The position numbers were made by a program, and so were the translations under genes. Below the pieces are notes generated by a model. That model was not told the origin of the DNA. It saw only the letters and a list, made by a program, of their open reading frames with translations, and did not search any database. A stretch of DNA of 64,000 bases, from the NCBI RefSeq assembly GCF_028816475.1, contig NZ_CP118247.1:2100001-2164000 (forward strand). Direction: 5' to 3'. Below, piece by piece: positions 20,792 through 29,542 of the stretch. The first letter of the stretch is position 1; each line of letters starts with the position of its first letter. Source of the stretch: Devosia rhodophyticola (lineage in GTDB: Bacteria; Pseudomonadota; Alphaproteobacteria; Rhizobiales; Devosiaceae).

Positions 20792-21850
20792 ATGATGGGC
20801 GCTGTCAGCATCCAGTCTGTACAGAAAACGTACAACAAAATGGTCGTGATCGAAAATTTGTCGCTGACCATCGAAGATGGTGAGTTTCTGGTTCTTGTTG
20901 GCCCGTCCGGTTGTGGAAAGTCTACGTTGCTACGCATGATCGCCGGGCTTGAGGACATCAGTGACGGTCAAATCAGCATTGCGGGGCGGCTGATAAACGA
21001 CCTGGCACCCAAGGATCGCGACATCGCAATGGTGTTTCAGTCCTATGCCCTCTATCCTCACATGACGGTCGAGGACAATATGAGCTTCTCGCTGAGGCTC
21101 AAGAGGGTTCCAAAGGAAGAGCGTGACGCAGGAGTGGCGTCGGCCGCAGGAATTCTCGGGCTCGCGCCGTATCTCAAACGTCTGCCGCGACAGCTTTCCG
21201 GCGGTCAAAGACAGCGCGTGGCTATGGGCCGCGCCATCGTGCGCAATCCTCAAGTCTATCTCTTCGACGAACCGCTCTCCAATCTCGACGCCAAGCTGCG
21301 CGTTCAGATGCGCAGTGAGATCAAGCTGAATCACGCCAGGCTCGGGACGACCACTGTCTATGTAACTCACGATCAGATCGAAGCCATGACCATGGCTGAT
21401 CGGATCGTGGTGATGAACGCGGGCAAGATCGAACAGGTCGGCTCTCCCCTCGAACTCTACGACCGCCCGGCCAATCTGTTTGTTGCAGGCTTTATCGGCT
21501 CCCCCGCCATGAATCTTCTTTATGGTCGCGGCATGCCAGAAGGGCTAAAACTGGAAGACGGAACGGTGGTGCCCATGACCTTGAGCCCAGATGCTCTGGG
21601 CCGAGATCTGGTTGCTGGCATACGACCCGAACATCTGGTCATAGCTGACAGCGGCTTGAAAGCCGAGATACTGACTGTTGAACCGACGGGGGCGGAAACC
21701 CAGATTGTAACCCGCATGGCGGGCCGCGACGTGTTTGTTTCCTTCCGCGAAAGGCTGAACCTTGCTCCAGGAGATCGGCTGCATTTGAAGCCGATGGGGG
21801 GCACCATCCAACTCTTTGATGCCGAGAGCGGCAATCGCCTGGGCCAGTGA
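20792..21850 (+). CDS. Sugar ABC transporter ATP-binding protein (UgpC/MalK type)
   Basis: 352 residues. Walker A GPSGCGKST (37-45), Q-loop VFQSYALYPH (81-90), signature LSGGQRQR (135-142), Walker B VYLFDEP (155-161) and the H-loop YVTHDQIEAMTMADR are all intact. A C-terminal MalK-like regulatory domain (MNLLYGRG onward; AGIRPEHL) follows. It powers uptake of a carbohydrate or carbohydrate-like compound through the permeases encoded at 23909 and 24817. It is unusual in being the first gene of the operon, before RidA and the binding protein. Confidence 0.93.
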   Translation: MMGAVSIQSVQKTYNKMVVIENLSLTIEDGEFLVLVGPSGCGKSTLLRMIAGLEDISDGQISIAGRLINDLAPKDRDIAMVFQSYALYPHMTVEDNMSFSLRLKRVPKEERDAGVASAAGILGLAPYLKRLPRQLSGGQRQRVAMGRAIVRNPQVYLFDEPLSNLDAKLRVQMRSEIKLNHARLGTTTVYVTHDQIEAMTMADRIVVMNAGKIEQVGSPLELYDRPANLFVAGFIGSPAMNLLYGRGMPEGLKLEDGTVVPMTLSPDALGRDLVAGIRPEHLVIADSGLKAEILTVEPTGAETQIVTRMAGRDVFVSFRERLNLAPGDRLHLKPMGGTIQLFDAESGNRLGQ

Positions 21851-21869
21851 CAAAAGGAACCATAGCAGC

Positions 21870-22220
21870 ATGACCATTACCCGTATCGAACCCGGGCAGC
21901 ACTTTTCCGCAGCCGTGTCAGGCGGTGGCCATCTCTACATTTCCGGCACCATCGCTGATGACCACAACGGCTCGATTGAGGTGCAAACCCAGCAAGTCCT
22001 CGCCCGCATTGACGCACTGTTAGCCAAGGCAGGGCTTGACAAATCGCGGCTGCTCTCGGCCACGGTCTACCTTCCTCACATCCGTGACTTCGAGGCGATG
22101 AACCGCATTTGGGATAAGTGGGTCGATCCCGAGAACAAGCCTGCCCGAGCCACTGTCGAGGCGCGCCTGGCGATCGAAAGCCTGCGGGTCGAAATCTCGG
22201 CAGTTGCTCTGATGCCGTAA
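21870..22220 (+). CDS. RidA family protein (enamine/imine deaminase-like)
   Basis: 116 residues from the ATG at 21870, where the family start TITRIEPG lies 19 nt after the transporter ATPase stop. The fold is seen in LYISGTIADD, IDALLAKAGLDKSRLLSATV and PARATVEARLA; the arginine that binds substrate carboxylates in RidA corresponds to the Arg of PARATVE. RidA proteins hydrolyse reactive enamines such as 2-aminoacrylate, formed when PLP enzymes dehydrate serine. That fits the D-serine-dehydratase-like enzyme encoded at 28374 in the same operon. Confidence 0.88.
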   Translation: MTITRIEPGQHFSAAVSGGGHLYISGTIADDHNGSIEVQTQQVLARIDALLAKAGLDKSRLLSATVYLPHIRDFEAMNRIWDKWVDPENKPARATVEARLAIESLRVEISAVALMP

Positions 22221-22225
22221 TCCTG

Positions 22226-22298
22226 GCCGGCCTGAATTGGCCGGTCGTAAAATTTGATTATCAACCTGCTGAACACGACGTGCCCGTGTCTACGGGCA
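22226..22298 (+). repeat. Two hairpins after the RidA gene
   Basis: GGCCGGCC (22225-22232) can pair with GGCCGGTC (22239-22246) around a TGAATT loop. TGCCCGT (22281-22287) pairs with ACGGGCA (22292-22298) around a four-base loop. Neither is followed by a strong T run. They may limit read-through or protect the transcript between RidA and the binding-protein gene. Confidence 0.45.
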
Positions 22299-22319
22299 GG
22301 AGCGCGAAGACGCGGCGTG

Positions 22320-22377
22320 TTGACCGGTCAAAGTAAACGTCTATCAATTATAAAATTCAACATTGATATATGATAGA
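22320..22377. promoter_or_regulatory. Candidate operator region upstream of the module A binding-protein gene
   Basis: TTGACCGGTCAA (22320-22331) is a perfect 12-bp palindrome. TCTATCA (22340-22346) and TGATAGA (22371-22377) form a second inverted repeat within an AT-rich stretch that could serve as a promoter. The binding-protein gene starts at 22516. This suggests a second, regulated start inside the operon. Regulator unknown; the IclR protein encoded at 30655 is the local candidate. Confidence 0.4.
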
Positions 22378-22515
22378 ATATCGTTTTAAGCTATCTTGGT
22401 ACGTGGCCTTGCTAATGCGCCGCTTACGGCGTTCGGGCGAGGGGAGTCGTCCAGTCACAAACGTCAGCAAGGCTTTGGCAAGCATGATGTCTGCAAACCG
22501 CAACGGAGGGTTCTC

Positions 22516-23862
22516 ATGACTTTTGAAATGAAAAATCAGCACACGACCAAGCGCGGGGTGGATCGGCGATCCTTCTTGCGCGGTTCGGCGGCGACGGCCA
22601 TTGGCCTTGCTGCGTTTCCCGCAATTATGTCCGGCACTGCACATGCAGCCTATACTGGAACGCTGGACATGTTGGCCTGGGATTTTCAGCCCGACATGAT
22701 CAACAACCTGGTCAGCGCCTGGACTGCGGAAGGCAATCCAGCGGTCGATGTCGCGGTTATCCCAAATTTGGGCTACTCACCGGCCATCCAGACCCGCCTG
22801 CGTGGCGGCGCTGAGATCGACCTCTATTATAATTTCGCTTACAATTCGCAGAAATTCATCGACGAGGGATGGGCGCTCAAACTGAACGACCTGCCTGGTG
22901 TCGACGAACTCATAGGCGACATGTTTGAAAGCGCACGTGCCCGCCATGTGAACGCGGCAGGGGACGTGATTTCGGTGCCGTATTTCTCGGCCGTGCACAC
23001 GCTTCACTACAACGCGCAATTTCTCACCGATGCCGGTATCGACAAAGTCCCATCCACGCTGGCAGACATCTACGACGCTTCGCTAAAGCTGCGTGAAGCT
23101 GGAATCGTTGAGGCGCCTTATGTCGCCTTCTGGGTCAAGGAATTCTGCGAAGAGTACTTACACACCTATCTGCTCAACGAAGGCATCGAAGCCTTCGATG
23201 AGGCGGGGAAGCCTATCTTTGGTGATGACCCTCGTACCGTCGGCGTCTTCGAGTGGTGGCAGAATATGTATCGCGAAGGCCTGGCGCCGGCTTCGGTGCT
23301 TACCGATGATCCCGGAAAGCTCTCCAACGAAATGGCGCAGGGTAACGCGGCCCTCTATGTATTGCATCATTACTTCCTCACCTCCATCAGATCCTTGGAG
23401 GGGCCGCAGTCTGCCAATGTGCAACTCGCTCCGATCGGTGGCGAAAACGCTACGCTACAGATCGGTGAAGTGATCCAGTTGGGCCAGATCGAGGACGAAG
23501 AGCGTCGTCTCGCCGCTTGGGAACTGGCAAAATACTACGGATGGAAGGATCAGGCTGGCAAGTTCACAGTCTTCGAAAAGTGGGCCGACGCTGCAGGTCT
23601 TGCAGCGCCTTATCCCGGCTTTTTCACGGATCCCGATGTGGTTGCGGCATTCCCTGACTATTACGATCTTCCAGGTCTTTCGCAGATCTTCGAAACCGGC
23701 TCCAAGGTGGTCCCTGCGCGCACTATGCCTTGGTATCCCGACTTCCAGGCTCGTGTTGGCGATATTGTCCACGCCCTGCTTTTGGGTCAGGCCACGCCGC
23801 AGCAAACCGTCGACGCGCTGACCGCTGCCGCCAACACTGCCCAGGGCGGTCCAAGCCTGTAA
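22516..23862 (+). CDS. Sugar ABC transporter substrate-binding protein with Tat signal
   Basis: 448 residues from the ATG at 22516, which has GGAGGG 6 nt upstream. The N-terminus has a twin-arginine signal (Arg17-Arg18 in VDRRSFLRGSAATAIG) and a cleavage region near TAHAAYTG, so the protein is exported folded. The mature part is an extracellular solute-binding protein of the family used by MalFGK-type transporters (LDMLAWDFQPDMINNL; IQTRLRGGAEIDLYYNFAYN). Export by Tat is less usual for this family. Ligand unknown. Confidence 0.9.
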   Translation: MTFEMKNQHTTKRGVDRRSFLRGSAATAIGLAAFPAIMSGTAHAAYTGTLDMLAWDFQPDMINNLVSAWTAEGNPAVDVAVIPNLGYSPAIQTRLRGGAEIDLYYNFAYNSQKFIDEGWALKLNDLPGVDELIGDMFESARARHVNAAGDVISVPYFSAVHTLHYNAQFLTDAGIDKVPSTLADIYDASLKLREAGIVEAPYVAFWVKEFCEEYLHTYLLNEGIEAFDEAGKPIFGDDPRTVGVFEWWQNMYREGLAPASVLTDDPGKLSNEMAQGNAALYVLHHYFLTSIRSLEGPQSANVQLAPIGGENATLQIGEVIQLGQIEDEERRLAAWELAKYYGWKDQAGKFTVFEKWADAAGLAAPYPGFFTDPDVVAAFPDYYDLPGLSQIFETGSKVVPARTMPWYPDFQARVGDIVHALLLGQATPQQTVDALTAAANTAQGGPSL

Positions 23863-23876
23863 CGGCCAGACCCGAA

Positions 23877-23945
23877 CCCGAGCCAGCGACCCGCAAGGAT
23901 TAGCTTATATGAGTTCATCATTCTCAAACGGGTCGCTGGCTCGGG
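23877..23945 (+). repeat. Perfect 17-bp inverted repeat enclosing the permease start
   Basis: The arm at 23877-23893 is the exact reverse complement of the arm at 23929-23945 (CGGGTCGCTGGCTCGGG). The 35-nt loop holds the ribosome-binding AAGGA (about 23895-23899) and the ATG at 23909. The second arm lies inside the first codons of the permease gene. The structure could hold back transcription or decay between the binding-protein gene and the permease gene and limit permease translation. Confidence 0.85.
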
Positions 23946-24817
23946 CAGATGCTTGGTTCGGCATGAAAATGAGTGCAGTGGCCGCCATCATGATGGCAGT
24001 CCTGCTCATCATTCCATCTGCCCTGACCATTATCTACAGCCTGCACAACGTGCCTGCTAACGGCTCTAGCTTTGGAGAGTTTGTTGGGTTCCGGAACTAC
24101 GAGATCATTTTCACCAGTAATGTTTTCTGGCGTTCGGTCTGGGTGACCGTGGTTTTCTCGGTCGGCTTTGTAGTCTTGTCCACCCTGTTCGGATTGGCCA
24201 TGGCGCTGCTGCTCAACCAGGAATTCTTGGGACGGGGATTGGCTCGGGGGTTGCTCATTATTCCCTGGGCCACGCCCTGGCTGGTCATCGGTATTCTCTG
24301 GAAATGGTATGCCGACGGCAGTGTCGGTGGGCTAAACGCACTGCTGGTTGGGCTGGGTATTACCGGCGAGTACCAGAATTTTCTATCCGATCCCAACTCA
24401 GCCCTTCTGCTGGCCATCACCGCCGCAGTCTGGCGTCAGGCCAGCTTTGCCGGAATTCTGTTGTTGGCGGGTTTGCAGACATTGCCGGGGGAGTTGTATG
24501 AGGCCGCAGAGCTCGATGGCGCCAACTGGTGGCAGCGGCTCAACAACGTCACGATTCCTTGGTTGCGACCAGTGCTCGTGACGGTAACCGTGCTCAACAT
24601 CATTTACGCATTCCTGCAGTTCGACGTGATTTTCGCCATGACGCAAGGTGGGCCCGGCGACGCCACACAGGTTCTGTCCATTCTTATCTACCGGCAATTG
24701 TTTGTGGTGACCCAGATCGGTCTTGGGTCGGCATTGGCCGTGGTTTTGGGTTTAGCGGCGCTGATCGGCGGTCTGGTGACGGTAAAAGTTCTTTATCGTG
24801 GAAAGGCGGCGAACTGA
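23909..24817 (+). CDS. Sugar ABC transporter permease (MalF type)
   Basis: 302 residues with six predicted membrane helices, the first at about 20-45. The cytoplasmic coupling motif is YEAAELDGANWWQRLNNVTI. The ATG at 23909 is preferred because AAGGA precedes it; a later ATG at 23963 has no visible ribosome-binding site. The gene overlaps the next permease by one base (TGATG). It pairs with the product of 24817 to form the channel used by the ATPase of 20792. Confidence 0.92.
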   Translation: MSSSFSNGSLARADAWFGMKMSAVAAIMMAVLLIIPSALTIIYSLHNVPANGSSFGEFVGFRNYEIIFTSNVFWRSVWVTVVFSVGFVVLSTLFGLAMALLLNQEFLGRGLARGLLIIPWATPWLVIGILWKWYADGSVGGLNALLVGLGITGEYQNFLSDPNSALLLAITAAVWRQASFAGILLLAGLQTLPGELYEAAELDGANWWQRLNNVTIPWLRPVLVTVTVLNIIYAFLQFDVIFAMTQGGPGDATQVLSILIYRQLFVVTQIGLGSALAVVLGLAALIGGLVTVKVLYRGKAAN

Positions 24818-25719
24818 TGCAACGGCAGTCAATTTTCAGAAAGCCCGCTGCTGGCGGCCGCAATAGTCGCAGCTTGGTCCAGAGCGTTGCGCTCTACGCT
24901 GGCGTGGCAGTGTTCGTTCTGTGGATATTGTTGCCAGTCTGGTATCTCGTGATATCCAGCCTGATAACACCGCAGCAGCTCGGATCGCGCTCATTCAGCT
25001 TTTTTCCGACATCAATCACCTTTGATAACTACTTGTCGGTGCTCACCGGCAGCACCGGCGGCGCTGGCATCGGTAGCACCGATATTGGATCACGGCTGTT
25101 GCCTGCGATTGGGCAAAGTTTTTTGGTCTCGAGCATTCTTGTGGTGTTGAACTTGATAGTTGCCGGGGCGGCCGCCTATGCACTGTCGCGCTATCCATTT
25201 CCGGGGTCGCGCCGCTTCGAATTGGCGGTGATCGCCACCCGCGTGGTGCCAGCTATCGCCATTATCGGCCCGTTCTTCGTAGCTTTTCGGGTGATCGGCG
25301 TGCTCAATTCACCTTGGGCACTGGTGATCAGCTACAACGTGTTCACGTTGCCGCTCGCAATCATGATCATGAAGAACTACTTCGATCAACTGCCCCGCGA
25401 AGTCGAGGAAGCGGCCAAGATTGACGGTGCAGGGCGACTGCAGACACTGTTGATCATCATCCTGCCCATCGCCCGGCCCGGTTTGGTCGCCGCAGGTGTC
25501 CTGATCTTTCTCGAAGCCTGGAGCGAATTTTTCTATTCGCTGGTGCTGACAAATCAGCTGACTGTGCCGTCTTTGCTGGCCGGTTTCCAATCGGTGCAGC
25601 AGTTTAACTGGAACGCGCTGGCTGCAGCGACGGTAATGTCGATGATCCCGCCGGTTCTGCTCGTCATGGTTTTCCAGCGAAATGTGGTGGGCTCGCTGAC
25701 TGCTGGGGTGGGCAAATGA
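24817..25719 (+). CDS. Sugar ABC transporter permease (MalG type)
   Basis: 300 residues from the ATG at 24817, which shares its first base with the stop of the upstream permease gene. Six membrane helices are expected. The coupling motif EEAAKIDGAGRLQTLLIIIL lies in the last third, followed by the typical LEAWSEFFYSLVL. The stop overlaps the start of the oxidoreductase gene by 4 nt, so transport and metabolism genes are translationally coupled. Confidence 0.92.
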   Translation: MQRQSIFRKPAAGGRNSRSLVQSVALYAGVAVFVLWILLPVWYLVISSLITPQQLGSRSFSFFPTSITFDNYLSVLTGSTGGAGIGSTDIGSRLLPAIGQSFLVSSILVVLNLIVAGAAAYALSRYPFPGSRRFELAVIATRVVPAIAIIGPFFVAFRVIGVLNSPWALVISYNVFTLPLAIMIMKNYFDQLPREVEEAAKIDGAGRLQTLLIIILPIARPGLVAAGVLIFLEAWSEFFYSLVLTNQLTVPSLLAGFQSVQQFNWNALAAATVMSMIPPVLLVMVFQRNVVGSLTAGVGK

Positions 25720-26765
25720 GCCGCATCAAAGCCGCGGTGCTCAGCGCGGGCGCATGGTCGCGATCTAGCCACTTGCCCGCGCTGGTTGGCGAAGATGACG
25801 TCGATGTTGTGGCGGTGTCGAGCCCAGATGCGGAAACTGCGGAAAAGTTGGCTGGCCTGTTCCACGTACCACGCTGGACCACCGACTGGCGTGATGCCCT
25901 GGCGGAAGGTGCGGACCTCGTCGTCGTCTCCTCGCCGCCGGTGGCCCACGAGGAAATGGTCATCGGCGCGCTGGAGGCCGGGGCCCACGTTCTTGTTGAA
26001 AAGCCTTTCGCGCTCGCGACCGCTTCGGCGGTTCGTATGCGTGACGCCGCCATAGCAGCCGGAAAGCACTTGTTGGTCGGCTTCGGTTGGCCCGCCGCCC
26101 CCATTTTTGCCCGTGCTCACGCTCAGGTTGAAGCTGGCGAGATCGGCTCGATCGAGCACATGACATTTCATTTGGCCGTTAATACGCGGGCGCTGCTCTG
26201 TGGTGGTACCGATGGCGGCTGGGGTGGCGGAGCGGCCTCGAAAAGCGCCACCTATACCGACCCAAGAATCTCCGCAGGCGGGTCGGTCGCCGTGTCGATG
26301 TCCCACCAGTTGGGTCTCACCGAGTGGTTGACGGGTGACGAAATCGTGGCGGTGCAGGCCAGCACATTCCCGGCCGGTGCACGAATTGATCTTCACGCGA
26401 CCGTCAACGCTGAATTTGCAGGAGGTGGCTCGGCCGCCATTTCCTGCGCCTCAACGCATCCCTATCTCGCTCGACCCCAGTGGCACATGGCGCTTTATGG
26501 CGGCAAGGGTCAGATCTGGCTCGATTCTATGGCCGACCACCTGCGCCTGGTTCGTGCCAATGGCGAAATGGTCACCTTCAAGGAGCGCGATGCGTCGGGC
26601 GAATATGACGCCGGTGCCCCCACAAAAGCACTAATCGCCTGCGCCCGCGGAGTGGCAGCGCCTGCCTCGTTGGACGCGAGGCTTGCCACCAGAGTTGTAA
26701 CTATCACCGACGCAATCTACCAAAGCGCCCGCAGTGGCGCAAAACTCCGGATAGAAACCCCATGA
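25716..26765 (+). CDS. Gfo/Idh/MocA family oxidoreductase
   Basis: 349 residues. The NAD(P)-binding N-terminus reads KAAVLSAGAWSRSSHLPAL, with SAGAW in place of the usual GxGxxG. The catalytic-lysine motif HVLVEKPFALATASAVRMRD is intact near residue 95. The C-terminal half is the usual beta-sheet substrate domain. Members oxidise or reduce sugars, inositols and amino sugars; the substrate here is unknown. It overlaps both neighbours by 4 nt and was surely part of the same operon. Confidence 0.88.
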   Translation: MSRIKAAVLSAGAWSRSSHLPALVGEDDVDVVAVSSPDAETAEKLAGLFHVPRWTTDWRDALAEGADLVVVSSPPVAHEEMVIGALEAGAHVLVEKPFALATASAVRMRDAAIAAGKHLLVGFGWPAAPIFARAHAQVEAGEIGSIEHMTFHLAVNTRALLCGGTDGGWGGGAASKSATYTDPRISAGGSVAVSMSHQLGLTEWLTGDEIVAVQASTFPAGARIDLHATVNAEFAGGGSAAISCASTHPYLARPQWHMALYGGKGQIWLDSMADHLRLVRANGEMVTFKERDASGEYDAGAPTKALIACARGVAAPASLDARLATRVVTITDAIYQSARSGAKLRIETP

Positions 26766-28372
26766 CCTCCACCGTCCTGTTTTCCAGTGGCACCATCGTT
26801 GACGGACAGGGAACTGCTCCTCGTCCAGGCGACGTTTTGATCCAAGGTGATAGGATCGTCCGCGTTACCGACGGGACGGAAACCCTCGACGCTGATCGCG
26901 TGGTCGACATCACCGGGCTGACCATCGCGCCGGGCTTTATCGACATGCATACCCATTCGGACCTGCAAATTCTTTGCAATCCCGATCATACCTCCAAACT
27001 TTCGCAGGGCGTAACGACCGAGGTTCTCGGGCAGGATGGGCTCTCCTATGCGCCAGTCGATGAGGCAACGTTGTTTGAATTGCGCAGTCAGCTCAAGGGC
27101 TGGAACGACGATCCTGCTGGTTTTGACTGGAACTGGCGCACAGTGGGCGAGTATCTGGCCAGGCTCGATGGCAATACCGCCACCAATTGCGCGTATTTGG
27201 TGCCGCATGGCAATCTGCGGATGCTCGTCATGGGCAACGCAGACCGTCTCGCCACGTCAAAGGAACTGGACGAAATGAAGGCGCTGCTGCGTCAGGCGAT
27301 GGAAGAAGGAGGCGTCGGCCTTTCAACGGGACTGACCTACGTGCCAGCCATGTATTCGGACACCGACGAGCTGGTCGCGCTTTGCGAGGTCGTGGCCGAA
27401 TACAGCGGCTTTTACTGTCCGCACCATCGCAACTACGGGATCGATGCGCTGGGTGGCTACCGGGAATGTTTCGATATAGCCAGACGGTCCAGCGTCGCCC
27501 TACACCTGGCCCATTGCCACCTGAGCTTCGACTGCAATCAGGGCAAGCTGCCGGCGCTGATCTCGATGATCGATACAGCGATCGAGGATGGCGTTGATGT
27601 CAGCTTCGACAGCTATCCTTATCTCGCCGGCATGACAACGCTGTTGTCCCAGCTGCCGGGATGGGCACTGGCGGGGAGCGGCCATGAGCAGATGGCGCGG
27701 CTTCGCGATCCCGAAACGCGCGAGAAGATTATCCATGCCCTTGATGTGAGCGGGTCGGACGGCCACCAGGGCCTGACGGTCAACTGGTCTGGTGTCCACA
27801 TGTCCGGCTTGCCCGGTGCGCCCGAGCTGGATTGGACGATGGACGACAATATGGCCGCATGCGCCGCCAAGATCGGCAAACGTCCGTCTGAACTTGCACT
27901 GGACATTTTGATTGCTACCGAGCGGGCAGCGCCCTGCGTGTTCTTTATTGGCATCGAGGCCCATGTCCGTGCGTTGATGCAGCACTCCGTACACACAGTG
28001 GGTAGCGACGGGATATTGGTCGGTGATCGCCCTCATCCGCGCAGCTGGGGTACCTTTCCGCGCTTGCTGGAAACTTATGTGCGTGAGGAAAAGGTGCTGA
28101 CGCTGACAGAATGCGTCCGCCACATGACCAGTTCCGCCGCGCGCCGGCTGCGATTGGATGACCGGGGTGTCATTGCCGAAGGGATGCGCGCCGACCTCGT
28201 CGTGTTCGATCCCGAAACAGTTTCCGAAACGGGGACCTATGTGCATCCACGGCAGGCCGCAACTGGGATATCGCATGTGGTTGTCAACGGCGCGTTTGCG
28301 CTTCAGAACGGAATTGTGACTGGCGAACGCGCCGGACGCGTTATTCGACTCGGACAAGGCATGGAGGCCTGA
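26762..28372 (+). CDS. N-acyl-D-amino-acid deacylase family amidohydrolase
   Basis: 536 residues, full length for the family. The metal-binding H-x-H is in GFIDMHTHSDLQI (His63, His65). Further ligand regions are CPHHRNYG and HLAHCH, and the late segment SDGILVGDRPHPRSWGTFPR is typical of D-aminoacylases. At the position of the zinc-bridging cysteine (usually GNCG) this protein has GQDG, Asp92. It should cleave the amide of an N-acylated D-amino acid or a related compound. Cytoplasmic, no signal peptide. It overlaps the oxidoreductase gene by 4 nt, and the PLP enzyme that follows could use the freed D-amino acid. Confidence 0.87.
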   Translation: MTSTVLFSSGTIVDGQGTAPRPGDVLIQGDRIVRVTDGTETLDADRVVDITGLTIAPGFIDMHTHSDLQILCNPDHTSKLSQGVTTEVLGQDGLSYAPVDEATLFELRSQLKGWNDDPAGFDWNWRTVGEYLARLDGNTATNCAYLVPHGNLRMLVMGNADRLATSKELDEMKALLRQAMEEGGVGLSTGLTYVPAMYSDTDELVALCEVVAEYSGFYCPHHRNYGIDALGGYRECFDIARRSSVALHLAHCHLSFDCNQGKLPALISMIDTAIEDGVDVSFDSYPYLAGMTTLLSQLPGWALAGSGHEQMARLRDPETREKIIHALDVSGSDGHQGLTVNWSGVHMSGLPGAPELDWTMDDNMAACAAKIGKRPSELALDILIATERAAPCVFFIGIEAHVRALMQHSVHTVGSDGILVGDRPHPRSWGTFPRLLETYVREEKVLTLTECVRHMTSSAARRLRLDDRGVIAEGMRADLVVFDPETVSETGTYVHPRQAATGISHVVVNGAFALQNGIVTGERAGRVIRLGQGMEA

Positions 28373-28373
28373 G

Positions 28374-29528
28374 ATGGTTGAGGAACTCCCCGCCGTATCT
28401 GGTGGTCGCGACTGGGTCGCGCTACCCGTGGCAACTCCAGGACTAGTTCTCGATCGCGACGTGTTCGATGCCAATATGGACGAGATGGTTGCCATTGCCC
28501 GATCGGCCGGCGTGGAACTGGTTCCCCACGCCAAGACGCATCGCATGGCCGCTGTCGGCCAACGTCAGATTGAGCGAGGTGCAGTTGGTTTGTGCGTGGC
28601 CAAGATTGGGGAAGCCGAGGCCTTTGCGGATGCGGGGATCGCCCGCTTGTTCGTCGCCAACCCGGTTATCGGTGCGGACAAGCTGGCGCGCGCGCTGGAT
28701 CTGGCCGGGCGTGTAGACCTGACGCTCGCGATTGATGGCGTCGATGCTGCCAAAGCCATCGGAGCGTGCTTCGCTTCCGCCGACAAGACGATCAAGCTAA
28801 TGCTCGCCATTGACTCGGGGCTCGGTCGTGAAGGCGTCAATCCCGACAAGGCGGCCGATGTAGCTGCATCTGCCGCAGATCTTCCTGGCGTTGATTTAGT
28901 CGGCATCTATACCCATGAAGGTTCCACCTACGGCGCTGTCGACCGCGCTGATCTCGAGGCCCGCGCCGTGGCAGCAGGTACGCTGATGGCGAACACGGCC
29001 GAAGCGATCCGGGCGCGAGGCCTGCCGCTGCCGGTGGTTTCGATGGGAGCCTCCGCCTCGGCCAGGGCCGTTGCACATGTGCCGGGAGTGACCCAGATTC
29101 GTCCCGGGATATTTGCTTTCAATGATGTCGGGCAAATCGCACTTGGCAATGCCGGGTTGGACACAACGGCGATCCGGGTTATTGCCACTGTCACCAGTCA
29201 TCCTGATCCAAACCGCGCCTGCATCGATGCGGGTTCGAAATCGCTGTCCACAGACCTCGTCCCCGCTGGTGCCCACCGGGCGGAATATCCCGGCCACGGC
29301 ATGTTGGTGAACGCGCCCGGCTGGATCATCGAAAAAATGTCCGAGGAACATGGCTGGTTACGTTGGCATGGACAGGGCAAACCGTCCTTACTGCCCGTGG
29401 GAACCCGTTTGGAGATCGTGCCCAACCATGTCTGCATGGCATTTGCCCTGTTGCGAAAAGCGACCGTTTTGTCGCACCAGAAGGTTGTGGACACGTGGGA
29501 GGGATTTGGAGCCGGCGCTTCGGAGTAA
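28374..29528 (+). CDS. D-serine dehydratase / D-threonine aldolase-like PLP enzyme (fold type III)
   Basis: 384 residues. The N-terminal alanine-racemase-like barrel carries the PLP lysine, Lys54, in PHAKTHR. The C-terminal DSD1 domain ends with PNHVC, in which His352 and Cys354 match the zinc ligands of eukaryotic-type D-serine dehydratase. The group includes D-serine dehydratase, D-threonine aldolase and 3-hydroxy-D-aspartate enzymes, and sequence alone does not separate them. It starts one base after the deacylase stop. A dehydratase product would be 2-aminoacrylate, the substrate of RidA, which this operon also encodes. Confidence 0.87.
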   Translation: MVEELPAVSGGRDWVALPVATPGLVLDRDVFDANMDEMVAIARSAGVELVPHAKTHRMAAVGQRQIERGAVGLCVAKIGEAEAFADAGIARLFVANPVIGADKLARALDLAGRVDLTLAIDGVDAAKAIGACFASADKTIKLMLAIDSGLGREGVNPDKAADVAASAADLPGVDLVGIYTHEGSTYGAVDRADLEARAVAAGTLMANTAEAIRARGLPLPVVSMGASASARAVAHVPGVTQIRPGIFAFNDVGQIALGNAGLDTTAIRVIATVTSHPDPNRACIDAGSKSLSTDLVPAGAHRAEYPGHGMLVNAPGWIIEKMSEEHGWLRWHGQGKPSLLPVGTRLEIVPNHVCMAFALLRKATVLSHQKVVDTWEGFGAGASE

Positions 29529-29542
29529 GGAAAGGTGTCAAT

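Noticed and set aside
27500..28546. 348-codon open frame on the - strand opposite the deacylase and PLP enzyme genes
   Set aside because: It crosses two recognised, tightly coupled genes and has no recognisable motif.
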